Assembly: GCA_002305265.1 (NCBI GenBank)
Contig: DBQP01000017.1
Location: 75,069 to 139,068 of the forward strand
Direction of reading: 5' to 3'
Source: Prevotellaceae bacterium UBA1391
GTDB taxonomy: Bacteria > Bacteroidota > Bacteroidia > Bacteroidales > Bacteroidaceae
DNA length: 64,000 nt
Below, one piece after another: positions 18,266-26,749 of the stretch (within the stretch, counting starts at the first letter, position 1; each line of letters begins with the position of its first letter). The notes under the pieces are model-generated. The model saw only the letters and a program-made list of their open reading frames with translations. It searched no databases and was not told where the DNA came from. A program made the translations under genes and the position numbers.

Positions 18266-18397
18266 TGGATCGTTGCGGGGGGATGAGGCGGTCGGTGCAG
18301 TTGGCCGATGCGATTGCTGCTGGCCTGCATTGGCGCAGGGCGCTTCAGCGGGATTGATCGCTGCATTTGCCTGTTGTGGCCGCTGCCGGCGCACGTC
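18266..18397. repeat. Degenerate 22-nt array between miaB and ftsX
   Basis: Related stretches at 18266 (GGATCGTTGC), 18288 (GGTCGGTGC), 18310 (GATTGCTGC), 18354 (GATCGCTGC) and 18376 (GGCCGCTGC) align at multiples of 22; the unit at 18332 is barely recognisable. Weaker than the other arrays but in the same period. Confidence 0.5.
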
Positions 18398-18421
18398 GGT
18401 GGGTGGGCAGCCGGCCTGCGG

Positions 18422-19765
18422 TCAGCCTGCCGCCACTTCCTCGCCTTGCAGCGTGGCCGAAGAGGAGCCGGTGATGCGGACGCGCACGTAGTCGCCGATG
18501 TGGTGGGTGCCGCGGTCGAACACCACCACTTTGTTCTGCTCCGTTCGTCCGAAGAGTTGTGCGCGGCTGCGCTTGCTCACGCCCTCCACGAGAATCGTGA
18601 ATTCCTTGCCCACGTCCTTGCGGTAGCTCTCGGCGGAGAGCTCGTTCTGCAGGGCGATCATCTCGTTCAGCCGTGCCGTCTTGGTTTCCTCCGGCACGTC
18701 GTCGGGCAGGTGCTTCGAGGCGTAGGTGCCAGGGCGCTCGCTGTATTTGAACATGAACGCGCTGTCGTAGCCCACCTCGCGCATCAGGCTCAGCGACATC
18801 TGGTGATCCTCCTCCGTCTCGCTGTGGTAGCCGACGAAGATGTCCGTCGTGATGCCGCAGTCGGGCAGGATGCGGCGGATGGCCGCCACGCGGTCCAGAT
18901 ACCAGGCACGCGTGTATTTGCGGTTCATGAGCTTCAGGATGCGGTCGCTTCCGCTCTGCACGGGCAGGTGGATGTGGCGGCAGAGATTGTCGTGGGCCGC
19001 TATCACGTGCAGCGTTTCGTCGCTCATGTCCTTGGGATGACTGGTGGTGAAGCGGATGCGCATCTGCGGATAGGCTTCGGCCACGCGGGCCAGCAACTGC
19101 GGAAAGCCGATGGCCGGCGTGTCGTCCGTTGCGCCTTCGGGCCGGAAACTGTAGGAGTTGACGTTCTGTCCCAGCAGCGTCACTTCCTTGTAGCCGCGCT
19201 GCTGCAGGTCGCCCACCTCCTTGAGGATGCTTTCCACGTCGCGGCTCCGTTCCCGTCCTCGTGTGTAGGGCACAATGCAGTAGTGGCAGAAATTGTTGCA
19301 GCCACGCGTGATGCTGACAAAGCCGCTGATGTGGTTGGCAGAGATGCGTTCGGGCAGCACGTCGCGGTAGGTCTCCGTCGTCGACAGCTGCACGTTCACG
19401 GCCTTCTCGCCGATTTCCGCTGCCGCAAACAGATCGGGCAGCGACATATAGGAGTCGGGGCCGGCCACGAGGTCGGCATGATGCTTGTTGATGAGTTCTT
19501 CCTGCGCACGCTCGGCCATGCAGCCCACCACGCCCACGATGAGCGGGCTCTTCCGCCGCTTCTTCTCGCTGTTCAGGGCTTCGAGGCGATGCACGATCTT
19601 TTGTTCGGCATTGTCGCGCACGGAGCAAGTGTTGAGCAATACGGCGTCGGCTTCCTCCACACTCTCGCAGGGGTCGTAGCCCGCCATCTTCATCACCGAC
19701 GCAATCACTTCAGAGTCGGCAACGTTCATCTGGCAGCCGTAAGTTTCGATATATAGATGCTTCAT
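18422..19765 (-). CDS. miaB: tRNA-2-methylthio-N6-dimethylallyladenosine synthase
   Basis: A 447-residue radical SAM methylthiotransferase that adds the 2-methylthio group to i6A37 of tRNAs. The N-terminal UPF0004 domain (about 1-120) holds three cluster-binding cysteines (ETYGCQMN, LNTCSVRD, GVVGCMAE). The radical SAM domain carries CNNFCHYC (CxxxCxxC) near 155-165, and a C-terminal TRAM domain runs from about 380 (FTILVEGVSKRS to GDYVRVRI). Length fits MiaB rather than RimO. The start at 19763-19765 gives MKHLYIETYGCQMN. It lies 211 bp before ftsX on the same strand. Confidence 0.96.
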   Translation of the reverse strand: MKHLYIETYGCQMNVADSEVIASVMKMAGYDPCESVEEADAVLLNTCSVRDNAEQKIVHRLEALNSEKKRRKSPLIVGVVGCMAERAQEELINKHHADLVAGPDSYMSLPDLFAAAEIGEKAVNVQLSTTETYRDVLPERISANHISGFVSITRGCNNFCHYCIVPYTRGRERSRDVESILKEVGDLQQRGYKEVTLLGQNVNSYSFRPEGATDDTPAIGFPQLLARVAEAYPQMRIRFTTSHPKDMSDETLHVIAAHDNLCRHIHLPVQSGSDRILKLMNRKYTRAWYLDRVAAIRRILPDCGITTDIFVGYHSETEEDHQMSLSLMREVGYDSAFMFKYSERPGTYASKHLPDDVPEETKTARLNEMIALQNELSAESYRKDVGKEFTILVEGVSKRSRAQLFGRTEQNKVVVFDRGTHHIGDYVRVRITGSSSATLQGEEVAAG

Positions 19766-19790
19766 GTTGAAAAATCACGCTATTGGAGTG

Positions 19791-19798
19791 CAAAGGTA
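19791..19798 (-). promoter_or_regulatory. -7 promoter element of miaB
   Basis: TACCTTTG on the minus strand, only 26 bp before the start codon, giving a very short leader. The long 22-nt array begins upstream of it. Confidence 0.6.
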
Positions 19799-19852
19799 CG
19801 GAAACTTTTCCATATACCGGTGATTTTTCGCGCGATTAAATGATAAAAGAAA

Positions 19853-20050
19853 TGCGCGCATCATCATATAATGAAATGCGCATCATCATTTAAAGAAACA
19901 CGCTTTCTCATAAAAAGTAACGTGCTTTCTCATAAAAAGTAACGTGCATCATCATTTAAAGAAGCGTGCATTCTCATAAAAAGAAATGTGCATCATCATT
20001 TAAAGAAGCGTGCATTCTCATAAAAAGAAACGCGTGCATCATCTTTTCCG
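19853..20050. repeat. Nine-unit 22-nt phased array with two alternating unit types
   Basis: Units start at 19853, 19875, 19897, 19919, 19941, 19963, 19985, 20007 and 20029, every one 22 nt apart. Two body types recur: one with GCATCATCATTTAAAGA (19875, 19941, 19985) and one with TTCTCATAAAAAG (19897, 19919, 19963, 20007). They are mixed in a non-random order. The block is AT-rich against the GC-rich background and lies upstream of the miaB promoter. Confidence 0.92.
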
Positions 20051-20091
20051 ACAGGCCGTTCTGCCATTTTCCACCGCTCCGCCCGTCCAAC

Positions 20092-20193
20092 TTCCACGCC
20101 TCAGCCACAATCTCCCATAGCACCTCCCGTCCCATTTCCACGCCTTCGCCACAATCTCCCGTAGCGCCTCCCATCCCATTTCCACGCCTCTGC
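20092..20193. repeat. 44-nt (2 x 22) tandem repeat following the miaB upstream array
   Basis: TTCCACGCC recurs at 20092, 20136 and 20180, 44 nt apart, with near-identical DNA between (CCACAATCTCCC, CCTCCC, CCCATT). The period is twice 22, consistent with two alternating 22-nt unit types. It continues the array ending at 20050. Confidence 0.85.
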
Positions 20194-20287
20194 CAAGTTT
20201 TTGCACTGCATGGCTCATCCTTTTTTCGCGTCGTTTCCATTCTTTTCCGCTGCCTGTCTTTGGATGTATGGACGCATGGACAAAGGG

Positions 20288-20337
20288 AAAAATCCCCGAT
20301 GAAATCGAGGAAAAGTTCGATTTCATCGGGGATTTTT
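20288..20337 (-). terminator. Perfect 21-bp bidirectional terminator downstream of the GH29 gene
   Basis: 20288-20308 and 20317-20337 are exact reverse complements (21 bp) around an 8-nt loop, with A5 and T5 at the outer ends so that a U-tract follows on either strand. On the minus strand it lies about 155 bp after the fucosidase stop codon. Confidence 0.85.
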
Positions 20338-20492
20338 CGGCTTTCCGTTTCGCGGTGTCTTCACCCGCCGTTGTTGCAGGGAGCGTGTCTTCCGCTTCGT
20401 GGTGGGCTTCTCGTTTTCTTCGTCGCCCAATGGCTGGCGGCAGTCAGGCCGCAGCTGTGGCAACTGGCAGCCGCTTGCGCGACGACGGATGC

Positions 20493-22109
20493 CTATTGCT
20501 GGATTTTTAGTACCGCAGCGATGTCGTTCGGACGCTTCGCCGGCATGGTCAGCGTGATGCCTTCCTTCGTGCGCTGGAAGTCGACCGGACCCACGCCCAG
20601 CATCTCGATGCGCTTGGCGCGCTTCACGGCTTTCAGTGTGATGGTGCTGCCCGCTTCCGGCACATCCATCAGCGTGGCATACACGAGGCGCTGCTTCGCT
20701 TTCTGCACGTAGCGCACGTCGGCAGCCGTGTACTTCACCTTGCCTTCGTTGAAGCCCTGCGCGTTGATGGGATTGGCTTGGTCATAGTTCGGTCCTTCGC
20801 CAAACTGCGTCCAGGGACGCGTGCCATAGATGCTCTCGCCGTTTTGCTTCAGCCATGCGCCGATTGCGCGTACGATTTTCACTTCCAGCGTGTCGGGCGT
20901 TCCGTCGCCCTTGAGCGGTACGCTCAGCAGCAAGTTTCCGTTCTTGCTCACCACGTCCACAAGCATCTGGATGACCGTCTGCGGCGATTTGTACCAGCCG
21001 TTGTAGAACGTGTTCTTGTCGTAGTGCCACTGGCCGATGCACGTGCAGGTCTGCCAAGCTTCTTGCTGAATCTTGTCGGGCGCGCCGCGCTCCACGTCCC
21101 ACATCAGCGCTTTCTTGTGCCAGTCCTCCATCACCTTGCCCGTCACGACGGCCATGTTCTTGCCTTTGTGCTCGGCCATGCTCTTGTTGTACATGTGGGC
21201 CAGAATCTTCAGGCCTGCGTCGGAGAAGGGGTAGAGCGGCAGCACCGTGTCGTCGAAGTAGAGCACGTCGGGGTTGTACTTGTTGATGAGGTCGATCGTA
21301 CGGTTGTAGAAACGGTCGCAATATGCCTGATCCGGTGTCGTCACTTTGGCGGGATCCCAATCCCAGTGGCGGTTGTCGGGCGAGAGTTGGTGGCGTTGCT
21401 CGTAGAGGTCCTGCGGGTCGTACCCTTCCCACCAGGTGCCTTTTCCGTCTGCTTTCGTCAGTCGGCCGTCGTAGGTCTGTCCCGCGAGCGCACCGCCCTT
21501 GTCGGCGCCGCGGCTCACTTCATACCAACTCCAGGCGTGGGCTGCATGCACGCTCACGCCGAGCGGCAGACCCAGCTTCTTGCAGGCGGCGGCCCAGCCG
21601 CCGATGATGTCCTTCTCCGGACCCATGTTCGTGCTGTTCCACGGCTGGTACTTGCTGTCGTAGAGGTCGAAATTGTCGTGGTGGTTGGCCAGGGCGAAGA
21701 AGTATTTTGCGCCGCATTCCTTGTAGAGCGCCACGAGTGCTTCGGGATTCCAGCGTTCGGCCTTCCATTCGTGAATCCAGTCCTTGAAGCCGAACTGTGT
21801 CTGGTGGTCGCGGGCTTCTCGCGAGAACTTGTACGCGCCGCTGCCTTCTTCGTACATGCCGCGGGCAAACCAGTCGCCGTGCTCAGGCTGGCACTGCGGT
21901 CCCCAGTGTGCCCAGATGCCGAACTTGGCATCGCGGAACCACTCCGGGCAGATGTAGTCGGAGAGCGACTCCCACGTCGGCTCGTAGCGTCCCTCGTGGA
22001 TGGGCTCCTTGTCGGTGTTGACGAATACGCTCACCTTGGGTGCCTGCGCGCCTGCGGTCAGTGTGGCGGCAGCCAGCGCGGCGGTGGCAAGGATGTTTTT
22101 GTAGTTCAT
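20493..22109 (-). CDS. Alpha-L-fucosidase, glycoside hydrolase family 29
   Basis: A 538-residue exported enzyme predicted to release alpha-L-fucose from host or dietary glycans. The signal peptide is MNYKNILATAALAAATLTAGA. The catalytic barrel (about 35-370) shows the GH29 landmarks WFRDAKFGIWAHWGPQ, YFFALANHHDNFDLYDSKY and NPDVLYFDDTVLPLYPF; the Asp in YFDD (near residue 285) is the expected nucleophile. A beta-sandwich domain follows. ATG 22107-22109 gives a proper signal peptide; the longer upstream frame crosses the GH97 stop. It sits 59 bp after the GH97 gene and both probably form an operon. No SusC/SusD pair is visible nearby. Confidence 0.92.
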   Translation of the reverse strand: MNYKNILATAALAAATLTAGAQAPKVSVFVNTDKEPIHEGRYEPTWESLSDYICPEWFRDAKFGIWAHWGPQCQPEHGDWFARGMYEEGSGAYKFSREARDHQTQFGFKDWIHEWKAERWNPEALVALYKECGAKYFFALANHHDNFDLYDSKYQPWNSTNMGPEKDIIGGWAAACKKLGLPLGVSVHAAHAWSWYEVSRGADKGGALAGQTYDGRLTKADGKGTWWEGYDPQDLYEQRHQLSPDNRHWDWDPAKVTTPDQAYCDRFYNRTIDLINKYNPDVLYFDDTVLPLYPFSDAGLKILAHMYNKSMAEHKGKNMAVVTGKVMEDWHKKALMWDVERGAPDKIQQEAWQTCTCIGQWHYDKNTFYNGWYKSPQTVIQMLVDVVSKNGNLLLSVPLKGDGTPDTLEVKIVRAIGAWLKQNGESIYGTRPWTQFGEGPNYDQANPINAQGFNEGKVKYTAADVRYVQKAKQRLVYATLMDVPEAGSTITLKAVKRAKRIEMLGVGPVDFQRTKEGITLTMPAKRPNDIAAVLKIQQ

Positions 22110-22168
22110 GATGGTAGAATTAGTTGAGTTTTGATGTTGGTTTTCCATTGTTGTAGTTCGCTCTTGTC

Positions 22169-24058
22169 CTACTCCACGACCAGCACGAAGCCACCGCGCG
22201 GTGCGCAGCGGATGTGCGTGAGCGAGGCGAGCGGAGCCCGGTCGATGTGCATTGCTACCCTTTCGCGTCCGTCGCGGCTGACGGTGCTGCCGTCGGTGAA
22301 GGCGTGCGCCGTGCGCTGCAGCACCTTGCTGCCCAGCCGGCTGTAGTCGATGTCCAGCGTGCGTGCCTCGTCGCGGCCGTTGATGCCCGCGATGTACCAG
22401 CGGCTGCCGCTTCGGCGGGCCAGCACCACCCAGTCGCCGGGCATGCCGCCCAGCAGCCGTGTGTCGTCCCATGCGGCGGGCAGCGTGGAAAGGAAGTCGC
22501 AGACGTCCTGCGGCTGCGCCAGAATGCTTTCCGGGCGGTCGGCCAGGTGCTGCAGCGCCGACTCGAACAAGGCGGTCAGCGCCAGCTCATGCGCGTCGGT
22601 GGTGATGTGCGGGTGCTGCGAGTCGGAGAAGGCGCAAGGCGTATAGTCCATCGGACCGACCACGTTGCGCGTGAACGGCAGCGTCGCGTTGTGCGCTGCG
22701 GCACGGTCCGTCAGCACCGGCAGGTTGTTGTACCACTCCGCGCCGTAGACGCCTTCGGTCGACAGCAGGTGGGGATACGTGCGCTGCCAGCCGCGTGGAA
22801 TCGTCGCGCCGTGGAAGTTGACGAGCAGGTGGTGGCGTGCAGCCGCCTCCAGCAGGCGGATGTAGTAGTCCATGGTCGGCTGGTTGTCGCCGTCGAAGAA
22901 GTCGATTTTCACACCGGCCACGCCGACGCGCTCCAACCAGGCAAACTCGCGTTCGAGCGAGTCGGGGTTGTTCAGTCTCCATTTCGGGCCGGGCGCGCCG
23001 TTGATCCATCCCGTCGACGAGTTGTACCAGATGAGCGGGCGCACGTTCTTGGCCTTGGCATAGGCCAGCGCGTCCTCGATGTCGCCACCGCCGCGCATCT
23101 CGTCCCATTCCGCGTCGATGAGCATGTAGGGCAGGCGGAGCTGGGCCGCGAAGTCGATGTACTTGCACACCAGCGGATATTCCTTGCTGCCGTGGTTGTA
23201 GGCCCAGTAGATCCAGCTCACCACGCCGGGCTTGATCCAGCTCGTGTCCTTGATGCGGCTGGCGGGGCTCACGTCGGTCACGAGCGTCGACTCGACCACG
23301 TCGGCCAGCGTGCCCACGATGGCCACGCGCCAGGGCGACACCCACGTCCCGCTATGCCGCAGCTCGTTGCGGTCCGGCGCCACGCGGTAGATGCGCTCGT
23401 CCTCTCTGTTGTCCAGCCACGAGGCGCTCTGGTTGGCCTCCATCGCAGCCTCGGTCAGCAGCACCCACGTGTTCTCGGCCGGCTGCAGCAGGGCGGGGTA
23501 GGCCCATCGTGTGTTGCCTCTTTCTCCCTTGCCGTTCGTCGTGCGGGGGTAGAAATTCTCGTAGCCGCCGTCGTAGCGCTGCACCCAGCGGGGCGTGCCG
23601 TCCTCGATGCGGTAGGCGGTCAGCTCGCGTCCGATGCGCTCCTGCTGCAGTCCGTCCAGCTCGTAGCGGAAGGCCAGTCCGTCGTTGTAGAGCCGCACCA
23701 CGCAGCGCGCAGCGCGTCCCGTGGCGTCCAGATAGCGCAGCGTCACCTCGTTGGCCTCGTTGCGGCAGTGGCTGCGCTTGCCTGCCAGCATCTCGTAGCG
23801 GGCCTTGATTTTCTTCACTTTTCCCGCTCCCTCGAAACGCCATTGGGCCGCGTCCGCCCCGTTCGTGCCCAGTCCGAGCTGACAGACCGTCAGCGCGGCC
23901 ACAGACTTTCCGTCTTGCACGTGGCGTACGACCAGGGAGTTGGCCTCGTATTGCAGTTGCAGGCGCCCGTCGGGCGAGGAGATGATGGCGGCCCGGAGCG
24001 AGGGCGAGGCGCAGAGCCAAAGCCAGGTGATGGTGATAAGGTGTGTCAGAAACTTCAT
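22169..24058 (-). CDS. Glycoside hydrolase family 97 protein
   Basis: A 629-residue exported GH97 enzyme with a signal peptide (MKFLTHLITITWLWLCASPSLRA). Domain order: N-terminal beta-sandwich (about 25-280, starting ISSPDGRLQLQY), a catalytic (beta/alpha)8 barrel (about 290-540; KPGVVSWIYWAYNHG, PYMLIDAEWDE, GVKIDFFDGDNQ), then a C-terminal domain. GH97 contains inverting alpha-glucosidases (SusB-type) and retaining alpha-galactosidases. The Asp in GVKIDFF near residue 386 resembles the retaining nucleophile, so I favour alpha-galactosidase, without certainty. It heads a two-gene unit with the GH29 gene. Confidence 0.9.
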   Translation of the reverse strand: MKFLTHLITITWLWLCASPSLRAAIISSPDGRLQLQYEANSLVVRHVQDGKSVAALTVCQLGLGTNGADAAQWRFEGAGKVKKIKARYEMLAGKRSHCRNEANEVTLRYLDATGRAARCVVRLYNDGLAFRYELDGLQQERIGRELTAYRIEDGTPRWVQRYDGGYENFYPRTTNGKGERGNTRWAYPALLQPAENTWVLLTEAAMEANQSASWLDNREDERIYRVAPDRNELRHSGTWVSPWRVAIVGTLADVVESTLVTDVSPASRIKDTSWIKPGVVSWIYWAYNHGSKEYPLVCKYIDFAAQLRLPYMLIDAEWDEMRGGGDIEDALAYAKAKNVRPLIWYNSSTGWINGAPGPKWRLNNPDSLEREFAWLERVGVAGVKIDFFDGDNQPTMDYYIRLLEAAARHHLLVNFHGATIPRGWQRTYPHLLSTEGVYGAEWYNNLPVLTDRAAAHNATLPFTRNVVGPMDYTPCAFSDSQHPHITTDAHELALTALFESALQHLADRPESILAQPQDVCDFLSTLPAAWDDTRLLGGMPGDWVVLARRSGSRWYIAGINGRDEARTLDIDYSRLGSKVLQRTAHAFTDGSTVSRDGRERVAMHIDRAPLASLTHIRCAPRGGFVLVVE

Positions 24059-24091
24059 GACGTTCGGTGCTTTTAGATGTTTTTTCAGGTG

Positions 24092-24099
24092 CAAAGATA
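24092..24099 (-). promoter_or_regulatory. -7 promoter element of the GH97-GH29 unit
   Basis: TATCTTTG followed by C on the minus strand, 34 bp before the GH97 start codon. Confidence 0.6.
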
Positions 24100-24266
24100 G
24101 CAAATCGCCGCTTTCCGGCAACACCGCCTGCGGGCTTTGCCGCCATTTTCCCCATATTGTCCCATCGTTTTTCGATAAAATCCTATGCGCCTGCACGTCG
24201 GGAAGACCAGCATAAACATGTAAAAGTTTTCAAGAATCGTGTAAGCGTCCTCCCACGAAAACTTCC

Positions 24267-24274
24267 TACCTTTG
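24267..24274 (+). promoter_or_regulatory. -7 promoter element of the copper chaperone gene
   Basis: TACCTTTG followed by C, 83 bp before ATG 24357. No obvious metal-regulator operator was recognised. Confidence 0.6.
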
Positions 24275-24356
24275 CATCGTCGGAACAGCAGCTCCGCGCC
24301 TCCGCGGCGACCGTTCCGCACCCATCCGAATCTCAACCCACTCAATCCCACATGCT

Positions 24357-24569
24357 ATGGAACAGAAAACATTCAAAGTGAGCGGCATGAAGTGCACGCA
24401 CTGCCGCGCCAGCGTCGAAGAAGCCCTGTGCGCCGTCAGTGGCGTCTCGGCAGCAGAAGTCAGTCTTGAGGCCGCTGAGGCCAAGGTCTCCTACGACCCC
24501 GCCACCGTCTCGCCCGAACTGCTGTCCGCCGCCGTCGCCGCCAGCGGACATTTCGAGCTCCACGTCTGA
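24357..24569 (+). CDS. Heavy-metal-associated (HMA) domain copper chaperone
   Basis: A 70-residue single HMA domain with the metal-binding motif GMKCTHCRASVEEAL (two Cys at about 13 and 16), ending in the typical ferredoxin-like strand. Such proteins carry Cu(I) in the cytosol to a copper ATPase. It lies 177 bp upstream of the CopA-like ATPase gene on the same strand, which supports a CopZ role. The intervening 24570-24746 is GC-rich with no gene. Confidence 0.9.
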   Translation: MEQKTFKVSGMKCTHCRASVEEALCAVSGVSAAEVSLEAAEAKVSYDPATVSPELLSAAVAASGHFELHV

Positions 24570-24746
24570 CGCCCCCTGCGCCGCCCCCGCGGCGTCCATT
24601 CCCCCTCTTGCGCGCCGCCCGCCGCCACCCGCCTGCGCGGCAGCGTGTGCAGCGCCTCCCCGTGGGCGGCAGCCGCCTCCGTGCGTGGCTGCCGCTGCCC
24701 GGCCGGCGCTCCTTTTTTCTGCAAACTCCGCACAATACTTTCTCCG

Positions 24747-26666
24747 ATGAAACGTACCCTCCCCGTCACAGGCATGGCTTGCGCCGCCTGCTCCGCCTTG
24801 GTCGAGAAAACCCTCAACGGCGTCGATGGTGTCCACTCCGCCCGCGTCAGCCTCGCCTCCCGCACTGCATTCGTCGATTTCGACGAGCGCGTCGTCACTC
24901 CGCAGCAGCTGAAGCAGCGGGTCAACCACGTCGGCTACGACCTGATCGTCGACGACGCGCAGCGGGCCGAGGCCATCGAGGAGCGCAGCTACCTGCTGCT
25001 GCGCCGCCGCATGTGGATGGCGTGGCTGCTGTCCGCCCTCTGCATGGCCTTCGGCATGGGCTGGATTCCCGTCGGCAGCCCCGACGCGGCCCGTCAGGTG
25101 TCGATGCTCCTCGCCCTGGCCGTCATGGTGTGGAGCGGCCGCAGTTTCTATGTGAGCGCCGTGCGCCAGCTCCGGCATGGCGCCGCCAACATGGACGTGC
25201 TCGTGGCGCTCAGCACCGCCGTGGCCTTCCTCTTCTCCGCCTTCAACACCTTCTTCGGCCACCGCACGTGGAGTGCCCACGGCATCGGCTGGCACACCTA
25301 TTTCGACGCCTCGGCCATGATCATCGCCTTCGTGCTCACCGGCCGCGTGCTTGAGGAGAAAGCCCGCCGCAGCACGGGCCAGAGCATCCGCACGCTGATG
25401 GGCCTCGCCCCGCGCACCGCCCGCCTCGTCCGGGGCGACGCCGTCGACGAGGTGCCCATTGCGGCCATCGAGCCCGGCGACCTGCTCGAGGTGCGCCCGG
25501 GAGAGAAAGTGCCGGTCGACGGCGAGGTCACTTGGGCCGAGAGCTTCATGACGCCCGATGCCGCCTACCTCGACGAGAGCATGATCACGGGGGAGCCCAC
25601 GCCCGCCGCCAAGCGCAAGGGCGACCGCGTGCTCGCCGGCACCATCCCCAGTCAGGGACGCTTCCGCTTCCGCGCGCGGCAAGTGGGCGAGCAGACGGCC
25701 CTCGCCCAGATCATCCGCCTCGTGCGCGAGGCGCAGGGCAGCAAGGCACCCGTCCAGCGCACCGTCGACAAGGCCGCCCTCGTCTTCGTGCCTGTGGTCG
25801 GCGCCATCGCCCTCCTCACGTTCCTCCTCTGGTGGCTCATCGGCGGCACGCCGGCCCTCCCACAGGCCATCATCTCCGCCGTCAGCGTGCTCGTCATCGC
25901 CTGCCCCTGCGCCATGGGCCTCGCCACGCCCACGGCCCTCATGGTCGGCATCGGTCGGGCCGCCGAGGAGCAGGTGCTCATCAAGGACGCCGCCGCCCTC
26001 GAGCTCCTGCGCAAGGTCGACGCCGTCGTGATGGACAAGACGGGCACACTCACCATCCCCAACCAGCAGATCGACTTCACGCGCGCCGACCATCTGCCCC
26101 TCGACGAGCGCGAGACGCTCAAGCCCCATGCCGCCGAAGCCATGGCCGAACTGCAGCAGCGCGGCATCGACGTCTACCTCATGAGCGGCGACAAGGACGA
26201 GGCCGTGCGCTACTGGGCCGAGAAGGCCGGCATCCGCCACTACCGCAGCCGCGTGCTGCCGCAGGACAAGGAAAACCTCGTCCGCCAGCTCCACGCCGAA
26301 GGCAAGACCGTGGCGATGGTGGGCGACGGCATCAACGACACGCAGGCGCTCGCGCTCGCCGACGTGGGCATCGCCATCGGCCGCGGCACCGACGTGGCGA
26401 TGGACGTCGCGCAGGCCACGCTCATGAGCGACGACCTCCGCCGCCTGCCCGCCGCCTTCCGCCTCAGCCGCCTCACCGTGCGCATGATCTGGCAAAACCT
26501 CTTCTGGGCCTTCGTCTACAACATCGTCTGCATCCCCCTGGCCGCCGGCCTCCTCCTGCCTTTCGGCGTCGACCTCCAGATCACGCCCATGTGGGCCTCC
26601 GCGCTCATGGCCTTCTCCAGCGTCAGCGTCGTGCTCAACAGCCTGCGTCTGAGATACATGCGATAG
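24747..26666 (+). CDS. Heavy-metal (copper-type) P1B ATPase lacking the nucleotide-binding domain
   Basis: A 639-residue membrane protein. An HMA domain is at the N-terminus (MACAACSALVEKTL, residues 10-23), followed by transmembrane helices, the actuator motif DESMITGEP near 276-284, the Cu-ATPase motif ACPCAMGLATP near 385-395, the phosphorylated Asp430 in DKTGTLT, and the hinge GDGINDTQALALADVGIAIG. Between DKTG (430) and SGDKDEA (480) there are only about 50 residues. Family members have about 150 here, forming the ATP-binding N domain with its Ser-x-x-His-Pro motif; that domain is missing. The frame is intact and the join clean, so this looks like a real compact variant. ATG 24747 gives the HMA domain start. 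Follows the chaperone gene. Confidence 0.9.
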   Translation: MKRTLPVTGMACAACSALVEKTLNGVDGVHSARVSLASRTAFVDFDERVVTPQQLKQRVNHVGYDLIVDDAQRAEAIEERSYLLLRRRMWMAWLLSALCMAFGMGWIPVGSPDAARQVSMLLALAVMVWSGRSFYVSAVRQLRHGAANMDVLVALSTAVAFLFSAFNTFFGHRTWSAHGIGWHTYFDASAMIIAFVLTGRVLEEKARRSTGQSIRTLMGLAPRTARLVRGDAVDEVPIAAIEPGDLLEVRPGEKVPVDGEVTWAESFMTPDAAYLDESMITGEPTPAAKRKGDRVLAGTIPSQGRFRFRARQVGEQTALAQIIRLVREAQGSKAPVQRTVDKAALVFVPVVGAIALLTFLLWWLIGGTPALPQAIISAVSVLVIACPCAMGLATPTALMVGIGRAAEEQVLIKDAAALELLRKVDAVVMDKTGTLTIPNQQIDFTRADHLPLDERETLKPHAAEAMAELQQRGIDVYLMSGDKDEAVRYWAEKAGIRHYRSRVLPQDKENLVRQLHAEGKTVAMVGDGINDTQALALADVGIAIGRGTDVAMDVAQATLMSDDLRRLPAAFRLSRLTVRMIWQNLFWAFVYNIVCIPLAAGLLLPFGVDLQITPMWASALMAFSSVSVVLNSLRLRYMR

Positions 26667-26749
26667 CCCGCACCGCCGTCCGTCCGCTCCCTCTTCGGCC
26701 TGCCCGCCGCCATCAGCGCGCACGAGCGTCCGCGACGCGGTGTGAAAAC

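Noticed and set aside
19853..20193. CRISPR array
   Set aside because: The period is 22 nt with the similarity spread over the whole unit, no constant repeat separated by unique spacers of 30 nt or more, and no cas genes in the window. The same argument excludes the other arrays.
24085..24351. Short antisense frames around 24070-24380
   Set aside because: They overlap two promoters in the divergent GH97/copper-chaperone gap and show no domain.
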